A stretch of 64,000 bases of DNA from Dipteronia dyeriana (GCA_032871835.1 CM065296.1:115330146-115394145), one strand, 5' to 3'; positions 45,236 to 57,074 are shown, counted from the first letter of the stretch. Notes: generated by a model not told the origin, from the sequence alone. Made by a program: numbers and translations.

Positions 45236-46145
45236 ACGTATTGATGAGAAAAAGACTGAAGTTAAGGATGTGTACTCAATATGATTTGGATTTGGCCAGG
45301 TCTGGCCTGTTCTCACTATATTTGGACTGTTGAAACTTAAAACAGATAAAAGCTTGGGTCAGATAGCCACACCAGGTCAGCACTCTAACATGGTATCCCG
45401 CCCAATAATATTTTGTTATGGAAGTAGTTAGGGTAGGTTTGGTGCACTGTATCCTACTGTATAGGATTGGATTGGACTTGATTATCTTTATACAATCTTA
45501 TGTATACATTTGGCACAATGATTGATGTATAATTATATTATGTTTTTATTTAATTTAATTATTTTCAAAATCCAGGTTACACATGTAATATTTGATCTCG
45601 GTAGATCTTGACGGTCCTATTGTAATAGTTCTTGTAACATTTCAAAAAAAAAATCAAAATCATATTATAATAAGTTTTTAATACTTATATTCTTTTTTAA
45701 TATTTTACATAAATCTTAATATTTTTTATAATTATTTTTAAAATATTAATTTAATTACTATTTTTAAAATATTAATTTAATTAACATTTTTTCTATTATA
45801 ATTATATTAACATATTTATAACTTGATTTGTAAAAGAGGAAAAAAAAAATCTCACTTGTTAATACAACATAAACCCACCATTTTTCAATCTATTAGATAG
45901 TGTTGTATTTGATGTATTAGAATCACTATTCATACTAATTAGTGCATACAATGAGACCGTCCAAATACTTGTATTGCATTACATAATACATTTTAAAACT
46001 CTAATACTATACAATACATGGAAACAAGCATCTGGAAATTGTTAAAAATGACAACAACTATTATAGAAATTTTGTTTTTAACCACATACGGAAATTTATT
46101 TGTTAATAGACATTTTTTTGAGAAATTACATGAATGCCCTCATAT
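45236..46145. other. AT-rich non-coding DNA with a possible MITE
   Basis: 45440-46030 starts GGTTTGGTGCACTGTAT and ends ATACATGGAAACAAGC; these are weakly inverted. No gene and no clear target duplication. Confidence 0.3.
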
Positions 46146-46490
46146 AAAAACCATCCTCAAACACTTTCTATCTCTTTTCTTTTTTTTTTCTCTCTCCTTT
46201 CCCTCTCTCCCCCCCCCCCCCCCCCGATCTCTCTCTCCCGTCGACGGCGTGCCGGCGAACCGTCACCGGTGAACCGTAGAAGGCCGCCAAACAGTCGATG
46301 GCCTCCTCTCTCTCTCACCAGACCTCTCTTTCTCTCTCCCCGCAGCTATCTCTATTCTTTCTCTCTCTTTCTCTCTCATTTCCTTTCTCTTTAACATGTC
46401 ATCGACGGCATGCCGGAGTGCCGTCGCCTGAGCTTCACGATCGTCCAGCAATGTCGTCGAGCTCTCCATCCGCCGGTGAGTAGATCTGCT
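46146..46490. repeat. CT-rich low-complexity tract with a C17 run
   Basis: Polypyrimidine sequence (CTCTCTC words) with 17 C in a row at 46209-46225, interrupted by a GC-rich bit (CGTCGACGGCGTGCCGGCG) that recurs in part at 46405. Confidence 0.8.
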
Positions 46491-46531
46491 GGAAAAAATG
46501 GAAGAAAACGAAATACCTAAAAACCCATAAC

Positions 46532-46757
46532 ATTTTGAGTTTCAACATTTTAATTTAGTCAAGATTTCAAGTTTCAACATTTCAATTTAGTCAAGATTTC
46601 AAGTTTCAACATTTCAATTTAGTTACGATTTCAAGTTTTAAAATTTGAAAACGAAAAACTTAAAAACCCAGAACATTTCAAGTTTCAACATTTTAATTTA
46701 GTCAAGATTTCAAGTTTCAACATTTCAATTTATACAAGATTTCAAGTTTCAAAATTT
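46532..46757. repeat. Minisatellite with a 32-bp unit
   Basis: Units of TTTCAACATTTCAATTTAGTCAAGATTTCAAG with one or two changes: about three in a row (46538-46630), a diverged ~45-bp break, then two to three more (46680-46757). Confidence 0.85.
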
Positions 46758-47691
46758 CTTGTTTATAGTCGTGATTTCAGTCATGGTTTCAAGTTTGCTT
46801 TCAGTTTTAAAGAAAAAATCAAATTCAGGGGTATTTTTGTAATTTATGGACATACACTGATTTTTTTTTTTTAAAATGGCTATTAACAAATAAAATTTCA
46901 AAAGTGGTTACAAACAAAAGTTTAATGTTTCCCCATTACTATTTTTGATTTTCTCTCAACAAATGTACCCTTAAAGGCGCTACGACGTTAGGTTTTATAG
47001 ATTTTGGGTTTCGAAGTTGGAAACTATTTCTAAAAATTTAAGGGAAGTGCTTTTCATTCTCTGTTTTTTAAAAATAAAAATAAAAACAATGTTTTTGGTT
47101 TCAATTTCAAAAAATAAAAACATGTCTGGTAGTACACACTGAAAACTGAATTCTAAAATAAAAAAACGAAGAAAAAAAAACGCGTTTGGTAGGTTAATCG
47201 AAAAATATCAAAAATTATAATTTTCAAATTACTTTTTCTATTATAATTTTTTAATTTGAATAAAAAGTGGGTCAATAATTCATATAATTTTCAACCATGC
47301 CACACAAAAAAAATTCTCTTTACACCCATTTTAAATTTTTACAAATAAATTATTAACCACTTTATTCCCATCATTTTTCATCTAAACCCTTTTCATTACT
47401 TTTGATACCTAGTTAAACCCCAAGTAAACAAACAAATGTCTTGACTTTGACCCCTCTCACAGATTAATCAACTATAAATTATTACTATAAAGTTAGTCCA
47501 ATCTTCATCAGATTTCATTTTTTTGTTGACAAAAGCAACACAGACTGAATTTCAATTTTTTTTACAAATGCAATATTGAAATAGAAAACAGAGTAGAAGA
47601 AAGAAAGCTAATCAGGCAGTGAGATCAGCAGCACCTAGGCCGGAGGAGGTCTAGGGCGGATCGGCGTCACCAGATGAGGATCTCACCCTTC
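46758..47691. other. AT-rich non-coding DNA, possibly transposon-derived
   Basis: 47080-47210 (AAAAATAAAAACAATG, GTTTGGTAGG) resembles sequences common near Mutator-like ends in plants. It is followed by a GC-richer, purine-rich stretch (47600-47690) that continues beyond the solo LTR at 48785-48950. Confidence 0.35.
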
Positions 47692-48784
47692 TGTTGGAGA
47701 ATTTTTTCGAAATCGATGAACGCGGAATAGTCGTGCCTAATATATGCTTATAATTCATAGTAATTAATAACGCCAATAGCAGAAAAATAGATGAGAGAAA
47801 ATAAACCAATCACAACACAAGATTTACGTGGAAAACCCAAATCGGGTAAAAAACCACGGGCCGTCAGGACGACAGAGAAAACTTCACTATATGATAAATT
47901 GTTACAACCATATATTCTAGGATTCTCTCTCACACCCAAACCCCAAACCACGCTCACAATATCCTTACCAAGAACCCCATAATATCCCTTAGATCTCCCC
48001 TGAATATCACCCACGGATCTCTTACTTGATCCACTGATATTCCTTTAGATCCCTCCCAAGATATTCCCACGGGTCTCTCACCCGGATCTCTCTACTACTC
48101 TCTGATGTTACACGGTGTTCTTTTTCTCCACACAAAAAATAACCTAGATACAAGGTCTGTTTATACTAATTACAGGGAGTCTAACATAAGAGGAAATCCT
48201 ACTCCTAAACGTACAAGACTTACTTGTTCCACATAAATGCTATTTCCTATTTATGACAAGTCTTCTTGTTACAGGACTTTCCTATTCTTCATGAAGACAA
48301 ACTCTTTCCTTTTCTGATTAGCATAAGAACTTTCAGAAGAAAACACTTTCCTATTTCATGCGATATTCCTATTTGAGCAAGATACGTTGTTTCCACGGTC
48401 TAGGTCGCGGTGTGCACCCCGCTTCTTATACCATGAAAAGCCACTGTTAACTACCGCTCTCTGTGCCGCTGTCTATGCCATTGCCTCTGCTGCGGTCCGC
48501 GCCACGTTAGAACCACTAGAGTCGACCGCTCCCTATGTCGCGGTCTAGGAACTTGTCTGTACCGCGGTCTACTCCGCGTAACCCATCAGACTTCGTTTTT
48601 TCAGTTCTTCTTTGTCTTCAAACTTCCCTCAAACACCATCTTCAACTTTCAAACGTTATCCCACGTCTCCAGGAAGTACCACATCAACTGAGTGTTGTTT
48701 GGTTCACATTGGGTTCACATTGGGTTCACTTGAGAATATGGGTTCACATTGGGTTCACTTGAGAATACGAGCCAAAACCTAACA
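47692..48784. mobile_element. Solo LTR (1093 bp)
   Basis: Starts TGTTGGAGAA, ends CCTAACA, and is flanked by a perfect 5-bp duplication CCTTC (47687-47691 and 48785-48789). No interior, primer site or polypurine tract lies beside it, so two LTRs have recombined. It contains a GC-rich block with repeated GCGGTC/CCGCG words (48390-48590) and a short tandem repeat (GGTTCACATTGGGTTCACTTGAGAATA-type, 48703-48766). The orientation is not determined. Confidence 0.88.
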
Positions 48785-49064
48785 CCTTCCTGTCATGGTG
48801 GAGCAGATCAGAGAAGGAGAGGAAAAAGAAGAGAGATGCGAATGAAGAAGAACTGAAGAAGAAGAAAAGTGACAAAAAAAATGGTGATGGTCTGATGAAC
48901 GTCGAAGAAGAAGAAACAAAATAATAAAGAAAAGGTGAGTTTTAGATGAGGTATAGTGGATGAGAAAAAAGGAAAAAGAAATTATTGTTCATTTTTTTGA
49001 AAAACAAAAATAAAAACAAGTTTGATGTGTTTTTCAAATATTTCACTATTAACACTAATTTTGT
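48785..49064. other. Purine-rich DNA between the solo LTR and a hAT element
   Basis: GAAGAAGAA-rich sequence, the continuation of 47600-47690 before the LTR insertion. No gene. Confidence 0.45.
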
Positions 49065-49897
49065 TAGGGGTGGACATTAAGTTTCGAACCGAACCGAACC
49101 GATTTGAACCGAACCTAACCAAAAAAAGGGTGTTCGGTTCGGTTCGGTTCATGAAATGAATTCGGTTTAAACCGATTTAAACAAATAAAAACTGAAAAAA
49201 ATTCGGTTCAAACCGGTTTGAACCGATTAAACCACCTATATAAGTATAACTAAAAAAAACCCTAACAAACTTCTTTAACTTTTCTTTTTTGGTTTACACC
49301 ATCCGATTCCCGGGTGGGACGGATCCACCATACGGTGCAATCGGCTATGTCCACACCCCGACTAATCCGGACTCGCACCGGGTTGGCCCACTAAGAAGTA
49401 AAGTGCTACCAATATGTGTAGCTTCGTTCACAATGGGGGTTGAACCCACGACCTTGCTTCAGAGATGAGAGCGTCGAACCACTCACATCAACACATGATT
49501 AACTCTTTAGCTTTTCTTTCATTATTATTAATTAGTTTTGATTTATTTTTTATTTTGGGCTTGGGCCTTGGGCTATTAAAAATATTAAAACTTTAGCCCA
49601 AAATTAGAATCTAACAATCCATCAAATTTAAAAACATATTAAAAAGAACTCATTAAGCCCATCAAATCAATAAGGTCCTTTAAATCCAAAACCGAAATGA
49701 ACCGAACCGAACCGAACCGAACCGATTAAAATCAAATCAGTTCGGTTCGGTTACTATTTCTTATTCGGTTTAAACCGGTTCAGATTTGGATGAACCAAAA
49801 TATTTTCAGTTCAGTTCGGTTTTACCCAAAACCGTGTAAAACCGGTTTTGGGTAAAACCGAACTGAACCGAACCGAACCGAACCGTGCCCACCTGTA
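49065..49897. mobile_element. hAT-type non-autonomous element with CGGTT/AACCG subterminal repeats
   Basis: Ends TAGGGGTGGACA and (complement of the right end) TACAGGTGGGCA. Flanks AATTTTGT and GATGTTGT match at six of eight positions, a decayed 8-bp duplication. Dense GAACCGAACCG words lie at both ends. A SINE is inserted inside (49288-49504). Confidence 0.75.
49288..49504 (-). mobile_element. tRNA-derived SINE, nested in the hAT element
   Basis: On the minus strand the 5' part reads like a tRNA head, with an A-box-like GTGAGTGGTTCGA and a B box GGGTTCAACCC about 40 bp on. Then comes a unique body, and an A-rich tail (AAAAAAGAAAAG) at the 3' end. Flanks CTTTAACTTTTCTTT (49273-49287) and CTTTAGCTTTTCTTT (49505-49519) form a 15-bp target duplication with one mismatch. 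Confidence 0.8.
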
Positions 49898-50277
49898 GAT
49901 GTTGTTTTTCATTTTTTTTTTGTGTTTTGAAAATGAAATGCAAAACGGTTAACTAACGCGAATTCGAAATCATTTTTAGAAGACAAAAAACTAAAACAGA
50001 CTGAAAACCAACTGTAGAACGGGGCCTAACTCAACTTTTGAGTTTGCTTTTACTTGTGAAATAATCACTTATTCTTATTTCTCAAGTATTGAGCAAATAG
50101 ATGAGTAATTTTTTTAAAATCAGTATATTTAATAATCTGCTCCTCAAATAATCAGTTTTTGAAAAGTTGGTAAAAGGTTGTTTTTAAAAAATAATTATCG
50201 GAGACACTATTTCAAAACTATTAAAATGCCCATATTACCCTCGTTATTTATATTACAAGACAATAATGTCTTCAAAT
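49898..50277. other. Non-coding DNA
   Basis: AT-rich; 49900-50030 ends AACGGGGCC, which may be a Mutator-like end, unproven. Confidence 0.35.
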
Positions 50278-51360
50278 GTATACAATAGAAATTTTCAAGT
50301 CAGTCTGTACTGATATAAATTCGTTAGTGCGTTTGATGTGGACCATTAGATTTACATACATTGACTAAAAATGTATACAACTGTCAAAGTTTTTCAATAA
50401 TCAATGGTCCACATGCAACACACTAATATAAGTTAGGGGTGAGCGTTTTCGGGTTGGGTTGGGTTGAAAAATTTTCAACACAATCCAACCCAACGTAAAT
50501 TTTAACCCAACCCAACCCAACCCAACCCAATATTTATCGGGTTATGTTGGATTGGGTTGATCGGATTGGGCTTTTTAAGCCTAATAGAAAAAATATATTT
50601 AAATTCAAATTTTGTTATATCAAAATTCAAATTTAAGATATTTTTTTACCATAATATCATATCAAGTTGAATTTAGATTATTTAAAAACATCAAAATCAA
50701 ATCATAACATATAATACAATTTGTTTAAATATCTTTTACATAGTTAAAAAAATAAAATATAACAATTTATCCAACTTGAAAAGTTTTCATCTAAGTCTCG
50801 CATCCATTTTACAATTATAATCACTTCGTCAAATATCATGTGGTTGGATAATCTATTATTTATTTCAACAAACATAATAGTTTGAGTTTATATGCAATTA
50901 TTATACTTTTTCTACTAAATTCTTAATCAAAATCCTAAGGAAAAAAATAGTGTTTTAAAATATAATCAAGGATGTATCATTTAATATAAAAGATGAAGAT
51001 AACATATTAATATAATCGTATATTTTTAATAAATGTATTATACATTACGGTATACAATATTTAAAATTATGTATTTATATTTGTCATTTTAAATATTATA
51101 AATGGTGTATGAGTAATCTTTTTAATTATTTAAAATAAATGAGACTTCATAATATATATATTAGTAAATAAAATTATTTAATTTATTTTTTATTATTTAT
51201 ATCGGGTTGTCGGATTGGGTTGGATTATATTTTATTAACCCAAATCAACCAAATCTTAAAAACAACTCAACCGAATCTAATCAGACTGGGTTGGGTTGAT
51301 GGGTTGGTGTCCACCCCGAATATAAGTTACATTAGTATGAACCGATAGAACTGCGTATAC
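50278..51360. mobile_element. Palindromic MITE split by a hAT insertion
   Basis: The left arm (GTATAC..., then GTACTGATATAA, GTTAGTGCG, GATGTGGACCATT) is matched in inverse by 50400-50433 plus 51328-51360 (AATGGTCCACATGC, ACACACTAATATAAG | TTACATTAGTATGAAC ... GTATAC). Without the hAT (50434-51319) and one duplication the MITE is about 190 bp. Related half copies are at 19765 and 45185. Confidence 0.7.
50434..51319. mobile_element. hAT-type non-autonomous element with GGGTT/AACCC subterminal repeats
   Basis: Ends TAGGGGTGAGCG and (complement of the right end) TCGGGGTGGACA, bounded by a perfect 8-bp duplication ATATAAGT (50426-50433 and 51320-51327). GGGTTGGGTTGG words occur near both ends. 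The interior is AT-rich with no gene. Confidence 0.92.
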
Positions 51361-51835
51361 AAACTTATTATTTTTATAATATTTGTCAAAATTACTTTTG
51401 GAAACTAAAAAAAATATAAATATGATATTATTTATTTTATTTTAATAAATAAAAAATAGGTGGCCACCATGGTGGTAGCCACCGGTCGCCATCACTAGTG
51501 ACGTTGGAGGATTCCAGTTCGTCTTCCGGCAATGGAGGAAGCTGCCGCACTTGGAGGAGAGATCGACTCCTCCAATGAATGGAGCAACCAATCGGCTTCT
51601 CCTCAAACGCCGGAGAAGGATATATCGTCATTCTCCCCGACGTCGTCGAGCCCACCATCAACGTCAATGGAGAAGGATCGAACTTCATCCGGCGTTGGAG
51701 GAGGAGCCGATCGGCTGCTCCATCAAATGAAGGAGTTCAAATCGGCCGTCGAACTCCTCCTTTGAATGGAGGAGCCGTGAATCCTCTAACACTGGAGGAG
51801 GCAACATGTTAGAGGAGACGTTGAGCCGTTGCCGA
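51361..51835. other. GC-rich island, possibly captured coding DNA
   Basis: 51460-51835 is much richer in GC than its surroundings. It has an inverted GGTGGCCACCATGGTGGTAGCCACC start and many GGAGGAG/CTCCTCC and GCCGTTG words. Frames of 77-83 codons are open on both strands at once (51437-51688 minus; 51532-51765 and 51579-51812 plus), which points to composition rather than a gene. Confidence 0.4.
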
Positions 51836-52249
51836 CATTCGGTTTTTATTTTTAATTTTATTTATTTATATTTAAATATAGTTTTAAAAAACTGAAAATA
51901 TATATAAAGTTGGAAAATAAAAAAACCTAGAAATGAGTAAAAGGACCAAAAAAACATGGAAACGTGAAAAGGGGAAAAGGGGAAAAAAAACCTACAAAAT
52001 GGGAAAACAAAACATGGAAAATATAATCAGGTAAAATATAAATTAAAAAAACTTGAAGAGAATAATACATTTCAGAATAACGCTAGCCATCCACCTAAAA
52101 TCATAACTTTTTTATCCCAACACGGTAACAAATGTGACGAGATTTATCTCATTTATTACATATATATACTTACCATATGACATACTAACTGTCATATGTA
52201 TTATGATAAAAAAAATTAAGATTTTAGGTGGAATATATAATATTACTGT
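51836..52249. other. A-rich non-coding DNA
   Basis: No gene seen; ends in the target duplication ATTACTGT of the next element. Confidence 0.45.
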
Positions 52250-54180
52250 CAGGGGTGGGTAAAAATTCATTTAACGGAAACGGTCAAATCGTTTTTTTTT
52301 TCCGGTTCTCTTAGGTCGGTCGGTTCAATTCGATTCTTTTTTTTATTTCATTTTTTTTGGATTTCTAAGTACGGTTTCTAGTTGACTGTCAAGTACAAAA
52401 ACCAAACCGGAATCTGATATATAAAAGGAAAAAAACCCTAAACTTTGTCAGGCATTCATCGATCTTTTTACACATTCAAAACACAAACCTTATCAGCCGT
52501 CATGTTCCTTCCGGCCCTCCGCTACCCGTTCGTACGCTCATACCAGGCGTTCTTCCACTTTTACTCAATTGATTCTCCAACGTCTTCTTCTAGATTCCAC
52601 TCTATTTTCAGAACAACTAGAAGAATCTTCAAGGTCTCAGTCAAAGTATGTTACTGTGGGTTTTATAAAAGTAAAAAAATAAATAAATTAATATATAAAT
52701 GAAAACAGACATGCTCTGCAAAGCTACTGTGTTCTTGTTTTGGAATCTTCTGGTTTTTTGTTTTTGAGTGCTAGTTGGTTGATTGGCTGTTTTAATCTTT
52801 TGATCTGTTGCATTGTGTATTCGAATTTCGATTTAGTTTTGGTTTGGCGTGCTCTGATAAAAAGAAAGAAAGTGGACGATTGAAATTAACCAAAAAAAAA
52901 AATGTCTTCAAGTTTTCTTTCTCTTCTTTTGTTGTGTGTAATAATAATAATCGTTGTTTATTACTCAAACTCAGGTTCAAAGAACCAGTTCTCTGCAACA
53001 ACAGCATCAAAATTGAATTTTACTGTTAATTTGCAATAGATTGAGTATTTTCCTTGATTTTTCAATTGGAGACCATCTCCGATAGGAATCCATTACATTC
53101 TAATGGTTCTTCAAAATAAAGATTTTATTTTGGAGAATTGATTCGGATCTAGATCCAAATTTCAATTTTAATTTTATTATTTATATTAAATAATATTATT
53201 TTATCTCTCCTATTTACTTTTCATATATTTTTTTAACTAAACTCGATTAATTTAATACAATTTTTGATTTATAAATATAATCACTATAAAAATTATATTT
53301 TATTGAGATATTTTAATTGAGTATCAGACTATATTTCAATTATTTTTTATATTTTAATAATGATTTTTTTAAAAGGATATATTAATAATGAATTAATATA
53401 TATTTTAATTCAAAATAAATATTTTCAATTCATCTATTTTTATACATAATTAACATATATCATAATAATTAATTTTAAATAATTCATTAAAATAAAATAT
53501 TAACATTGTCATTATAGTATAAATCTTTCTCCATAATTCTAGTTTCTTCACATTCTCTATAAATAATATTTGGTCTAAAAATTATAAATGTTAAAAAATT
53601 ATTTCAAAATCATTACACGTAAAAATAGTTAGGTATGGATAATTATAAAAAAGATTATAAAGTTTTTGATGTAATAAAATTGAATAAATTATTATCTAAA
53701 ATAATAAAGAGAAAATAATTTTAGTAAAAGAAGTTTAAAAAATATTAATATTTTATTATTTAAAGATTTTAAATGGTAAATTTATAAGATAAAATATTTT
53801 TAAAATATTTTATTTTCTCCGTAGAATATTTTAGAGGCCTTAGCCATTAGAATTTCACTTTGACTTGTTTTTTTTTTATTGGAAGAATTATTACAATAGT
53901 TTGTTTTTGTTCGGTTAAAAACAGTGTGTTGTAATGTTATCAAATCCGGCAAAGTAGGCTCAAAAGTATGAAAAATTTGCAAATAAATTAAAGCCTACCG
54001 GTTTAACCAAATAGACTCAAAACCGAAAAAACCAAATACAACTGGTTCAACTTGATTGATTTTTTATCGGTTTACATTTTAAATTTTATTGAATTGATTC
54101 ACTCTTTCAAAAACCGAATTTGATCGGTTTTTTATATGTTCTATCAAAAAGTGAACCGATACATTAAACGTTCATCTCTA
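52250..54180. mobile_element. hAT-type element (1.9 kb) with a possible captured gene exon
   Basis: Ends CAGGGGTGGGTAAAAA and (complement of the right end) TAGAGATGAACG, flanked by ATTACTGT (52242-52249) and ATTACTAT (54181-54188), seven of eight matching. CGGTT/AACCG words are enriched at both ends. Inside, 52503-52640 reads as a start exon, MFLPALRYPFVRSYQAFFHF... (Arg/Ser-rich, like an organelle targeting peptide), with donor-like AAG|GT near 52636. This is followed by intron-like T-rich DNA, and then AT-rich filler with no transposase. Confidence 0.65.
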
Positions 54181-54296
54181 ATTACTATAGATTTTAACTA
54201 ACATGTCAATTTGAGTAATTTTGTTTGATGAATTTAAGTTTACCGAACACATTTTCTTAAATTTTTTGTTAAGTTAGTTATTCATGAAGTCAAGAA

Positions 54297-54650
54297 CTAC
54301 TTATGTTTTAAAATGATTTTTTTCTTGAGGAAAATAATCATGCAATCAAAAGAAAGGATTATAACTGGGTTGGGGCGATCACCCAGGATAGTTGGAGTCG
54401 CACAACTAGGGGTCTCCTTCGGAACAAAAACAACTTTACATTCAGGATGGCAATCCAAGAAGCAAATGATATCTCTAATGATAATACCAATATCCACCAA
54501 CGGGATACTATTCATGTTGATCAAATTAACCACCACTTGGGTGTCGAACACCAACGTACAAGGGAGGAGCCCCGCCTCATCTGTAAAGACGAAACCTCTG
54601 AGAATAGCAGTGGCTTCCACAATTGAACTAGAAGTGATTATTTTATGAGC
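54297..54650 (-). pseudogene. RNase H-like (RVT_3 type) protein fragment
   Basis: Minus strand, open 107 codons: EATAILRGFVFTDEAG, CTLVFDTQVVVNLIN, IIIRDIICFLD and VVFVPKE match the C-terminal half of the plant RNase H-like domain (RVT_3) found in LINE-type and related proteins. After VFVP the usual segment with the last catalytic residues is missing and the text jumps to ETPSCATP near the family's end, so an internal deletion is likely. No start region upstream. Confidence 0.6.
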
Positions 54651-56222
54651 TATAATACTTAAGATGTGAAATTAAAAATTAGTTCTTGGGTCACTTTTGT
54701 TAGACAAGTGCAAGGATGTTCGAAATTCTCATAGATTCGTCTTTCTTTGAGGTAAAAAGTCTCAAAAACATGGGGAAGGGTAGGGATGGATTCTCTATCT
54801 TCATTTGAATCATTTCCCCCCAACCCAAAATGCATTTATTAACTTTCTAACCCTAACCAGCTACTCCTTTCTTTTCTTTCTTTATTTCCCTTGTCGTTAG
54901 TCGGTTTTTTTTATAATTAAAATTTCAAATCAAACAATGTCAAAAGAGAGAAATGGATGGGGCGAGATACCTCCCTCCTAATTACCGTAAATAGGAGCGA
55001 TCAATCTCCATTTGAATGGTGACATACATACATGCGCGGATCCCACCCTAAGTTATTCAAATCTACATTCCATCGATCGCAATGATTATGTATTCCACCA
55101 TGTAAACAAACCAGTTGAAGTGGCAAATCTGACTTTTACCACCTCCAAAGATTCCTAGATACCTAGACCGAGAAGCTTTAATTGCTAGTTCAAATTTCAA
55201 CGGCTAGCAATTGACGGCTCCAAAGATATGCTTTTCCATCTAGCTTGCTACAGATGTCATGTATAGTATAGCTAGTAGTTGCTTAATTTCTCATGCCACT
55301 TTAATCAAAATTTAGTCGGTGACACAACTGCTACAAATGGTGGCGCTCTCACCAGGTTCCAACTGTACATATATTTTTAGTGGGCATGCAAAGGCAACTT
55401 CCTCAACTTGAGGAGCCAACCCGGCACCATATTAATTTACATGACTGGTATATTTTCAATATATTGACTTGTAATTAATTCCTTCATGTTGGATTAAACA
55501 CAGTACTTGGAGAAAAAACAATATATAATGGGGACCTCGTGATTTTTTGTGGGGTTTGAAAAGTTGTAGACCTTTCTTTTAATGGTAAAAGCTTTGAAAA
55601 AAATAGTGCTGCACTTAGTCAAGCAAGATCACCACCTAGCACTTTTAGTAATGCAAATCAATATTTTTTAATTATTAATTATAATGCCAAGCAAATCTCC
55701 AATTCTTTTTAATACTAAAGTTTATTATTTAATCAACATACATAATAATATACATATAAAGCTAGAAAATAGAACATGCTAGCTATATATATATACTCCG
55801 TGCACGCGAGGTGTATGGTTGCCCTAGCTAGCAAGGTGGTGAGGTGATATATATTCGTATATATATATATATAAATCATCATATATATGATCAAATGAAG
55901 ATTTAGATTTTTTTGAAGCTGATGGATTAGATGGAGTTATTTTTCGATCTGTAAAACAAATTTCAAAAAATTAATACAGTGAAGCAACTAGCTAGAGAAG
56001 AAAGAGGTGGGGGACATATCAGAAGCTGAGCGATCCTCCTAGCCAACTTAAGTGCTCGATCAACTGAATTCATGACATTACAGTTTGAAATTTACAAGGG
56101 CAAGATTTTGTTGCAGTTGGTAGGAACCCCACAAGATCCTTCTCTGATTCTGATCATTATAACCAACAGATTTTTCTTCAAAAATTGCATTTATCGTTGA
56201 TCACTACCTATAGCTAGCCACT

Positions 56223-56278
<56 letters not shown>

Positions 56279-57066
56279 GGTAACAGGGAAATAATTAGTA
56301 TAATACTAGGAAAATTTGGAATATTCCATCTATATACTTATTGTCATTAGCTAAAAAAGTCAAGAGTATAAAAAGTAATAATAATTATTAACAGCTTGCA
56401 ATGGAGATCGATCACCAACGATCGAATGTCACAAAAACTGTTGCCATTTTCAGCCATACAGTGTATTTAATTACTAGATGAATGAATTTGGAAATTAACT
56501 TTGATCATGTTAATGAACATATAACTAAGTTTTCCATCAAATTGTGTACTTTTCTGCCATTGAAAAGGAAACTTAATAAGTGCAGTTAATATTAGTGTAT
56601 ATAAATGGGACATTCACGCTTTGGTAGCTAGCTAGCACGTGAAATATGATGCATAAACAGTCAGTCCCAGTGAAATCTAGCACACCCTCGAAACACTTTT
56701 AAGCGCAGATTCAAGGACCCAAGATTAAGTCAAATATAATATTGGATTTGTACCAGAAAAGTCTCACTCAGCAAATGCGTGCAAGTTATACTCACTATTT
56801 CATGATCAATGTTTTTAATTTCAACATGGAGATCAATAGTATACACTTGCATGGGACATGCAAATTAGATATTAATAGAAGAATATAATTAAAAGCGCAA
56901 CAAAGGAATATATACATATATATATATACAAAGAGAGGATCTAAGGAAACATAATCATATAACCCGTTTACATTTTTCAACTCATTAATTCCAATATTTA
57001 TATAGAAATTAATTAATATTGTTTCAGGTAATTTACCACCATTGAATACTATGGCTCTTAAAAGTC
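54651..57066. other. Long upstream region of the CEP gene, no other gene seen
   Basis: AT-rich DNA with many CTAGCTAG words (e.g. 55785, 55830, 56630), TA runs and no open frame with recognisable content. Presumably includes the distal promoter of the CEP precursor. Confidence 0.45.
56226..56276. repeat. (TA)n microsatellite
   Basis: About 25 TA units in a row, roughly 0.9 kb before the CEP gene. Confidence 0.95.
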
Positions 57067-57074
57067 TATAAATA
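57067..57074 (+). promoter_or_regulatory. TATA box of the CEP gene
   Basis: TATAAATA, 127 bp before the ATG at 57194, leaving room for a ~90-base leader. Position and sequence fit a plant TATA box. Confidence 0.65.

Noticed and set aside
46985..50035. Mutator-like element enclosing the solo LTR and the hAT at 49065
   Set aside because: 47080-47210 and 49910-50035 have similar word content (GTTTGGTA/AACGGGGCC style), but I could not align the arms convincingly by eye.
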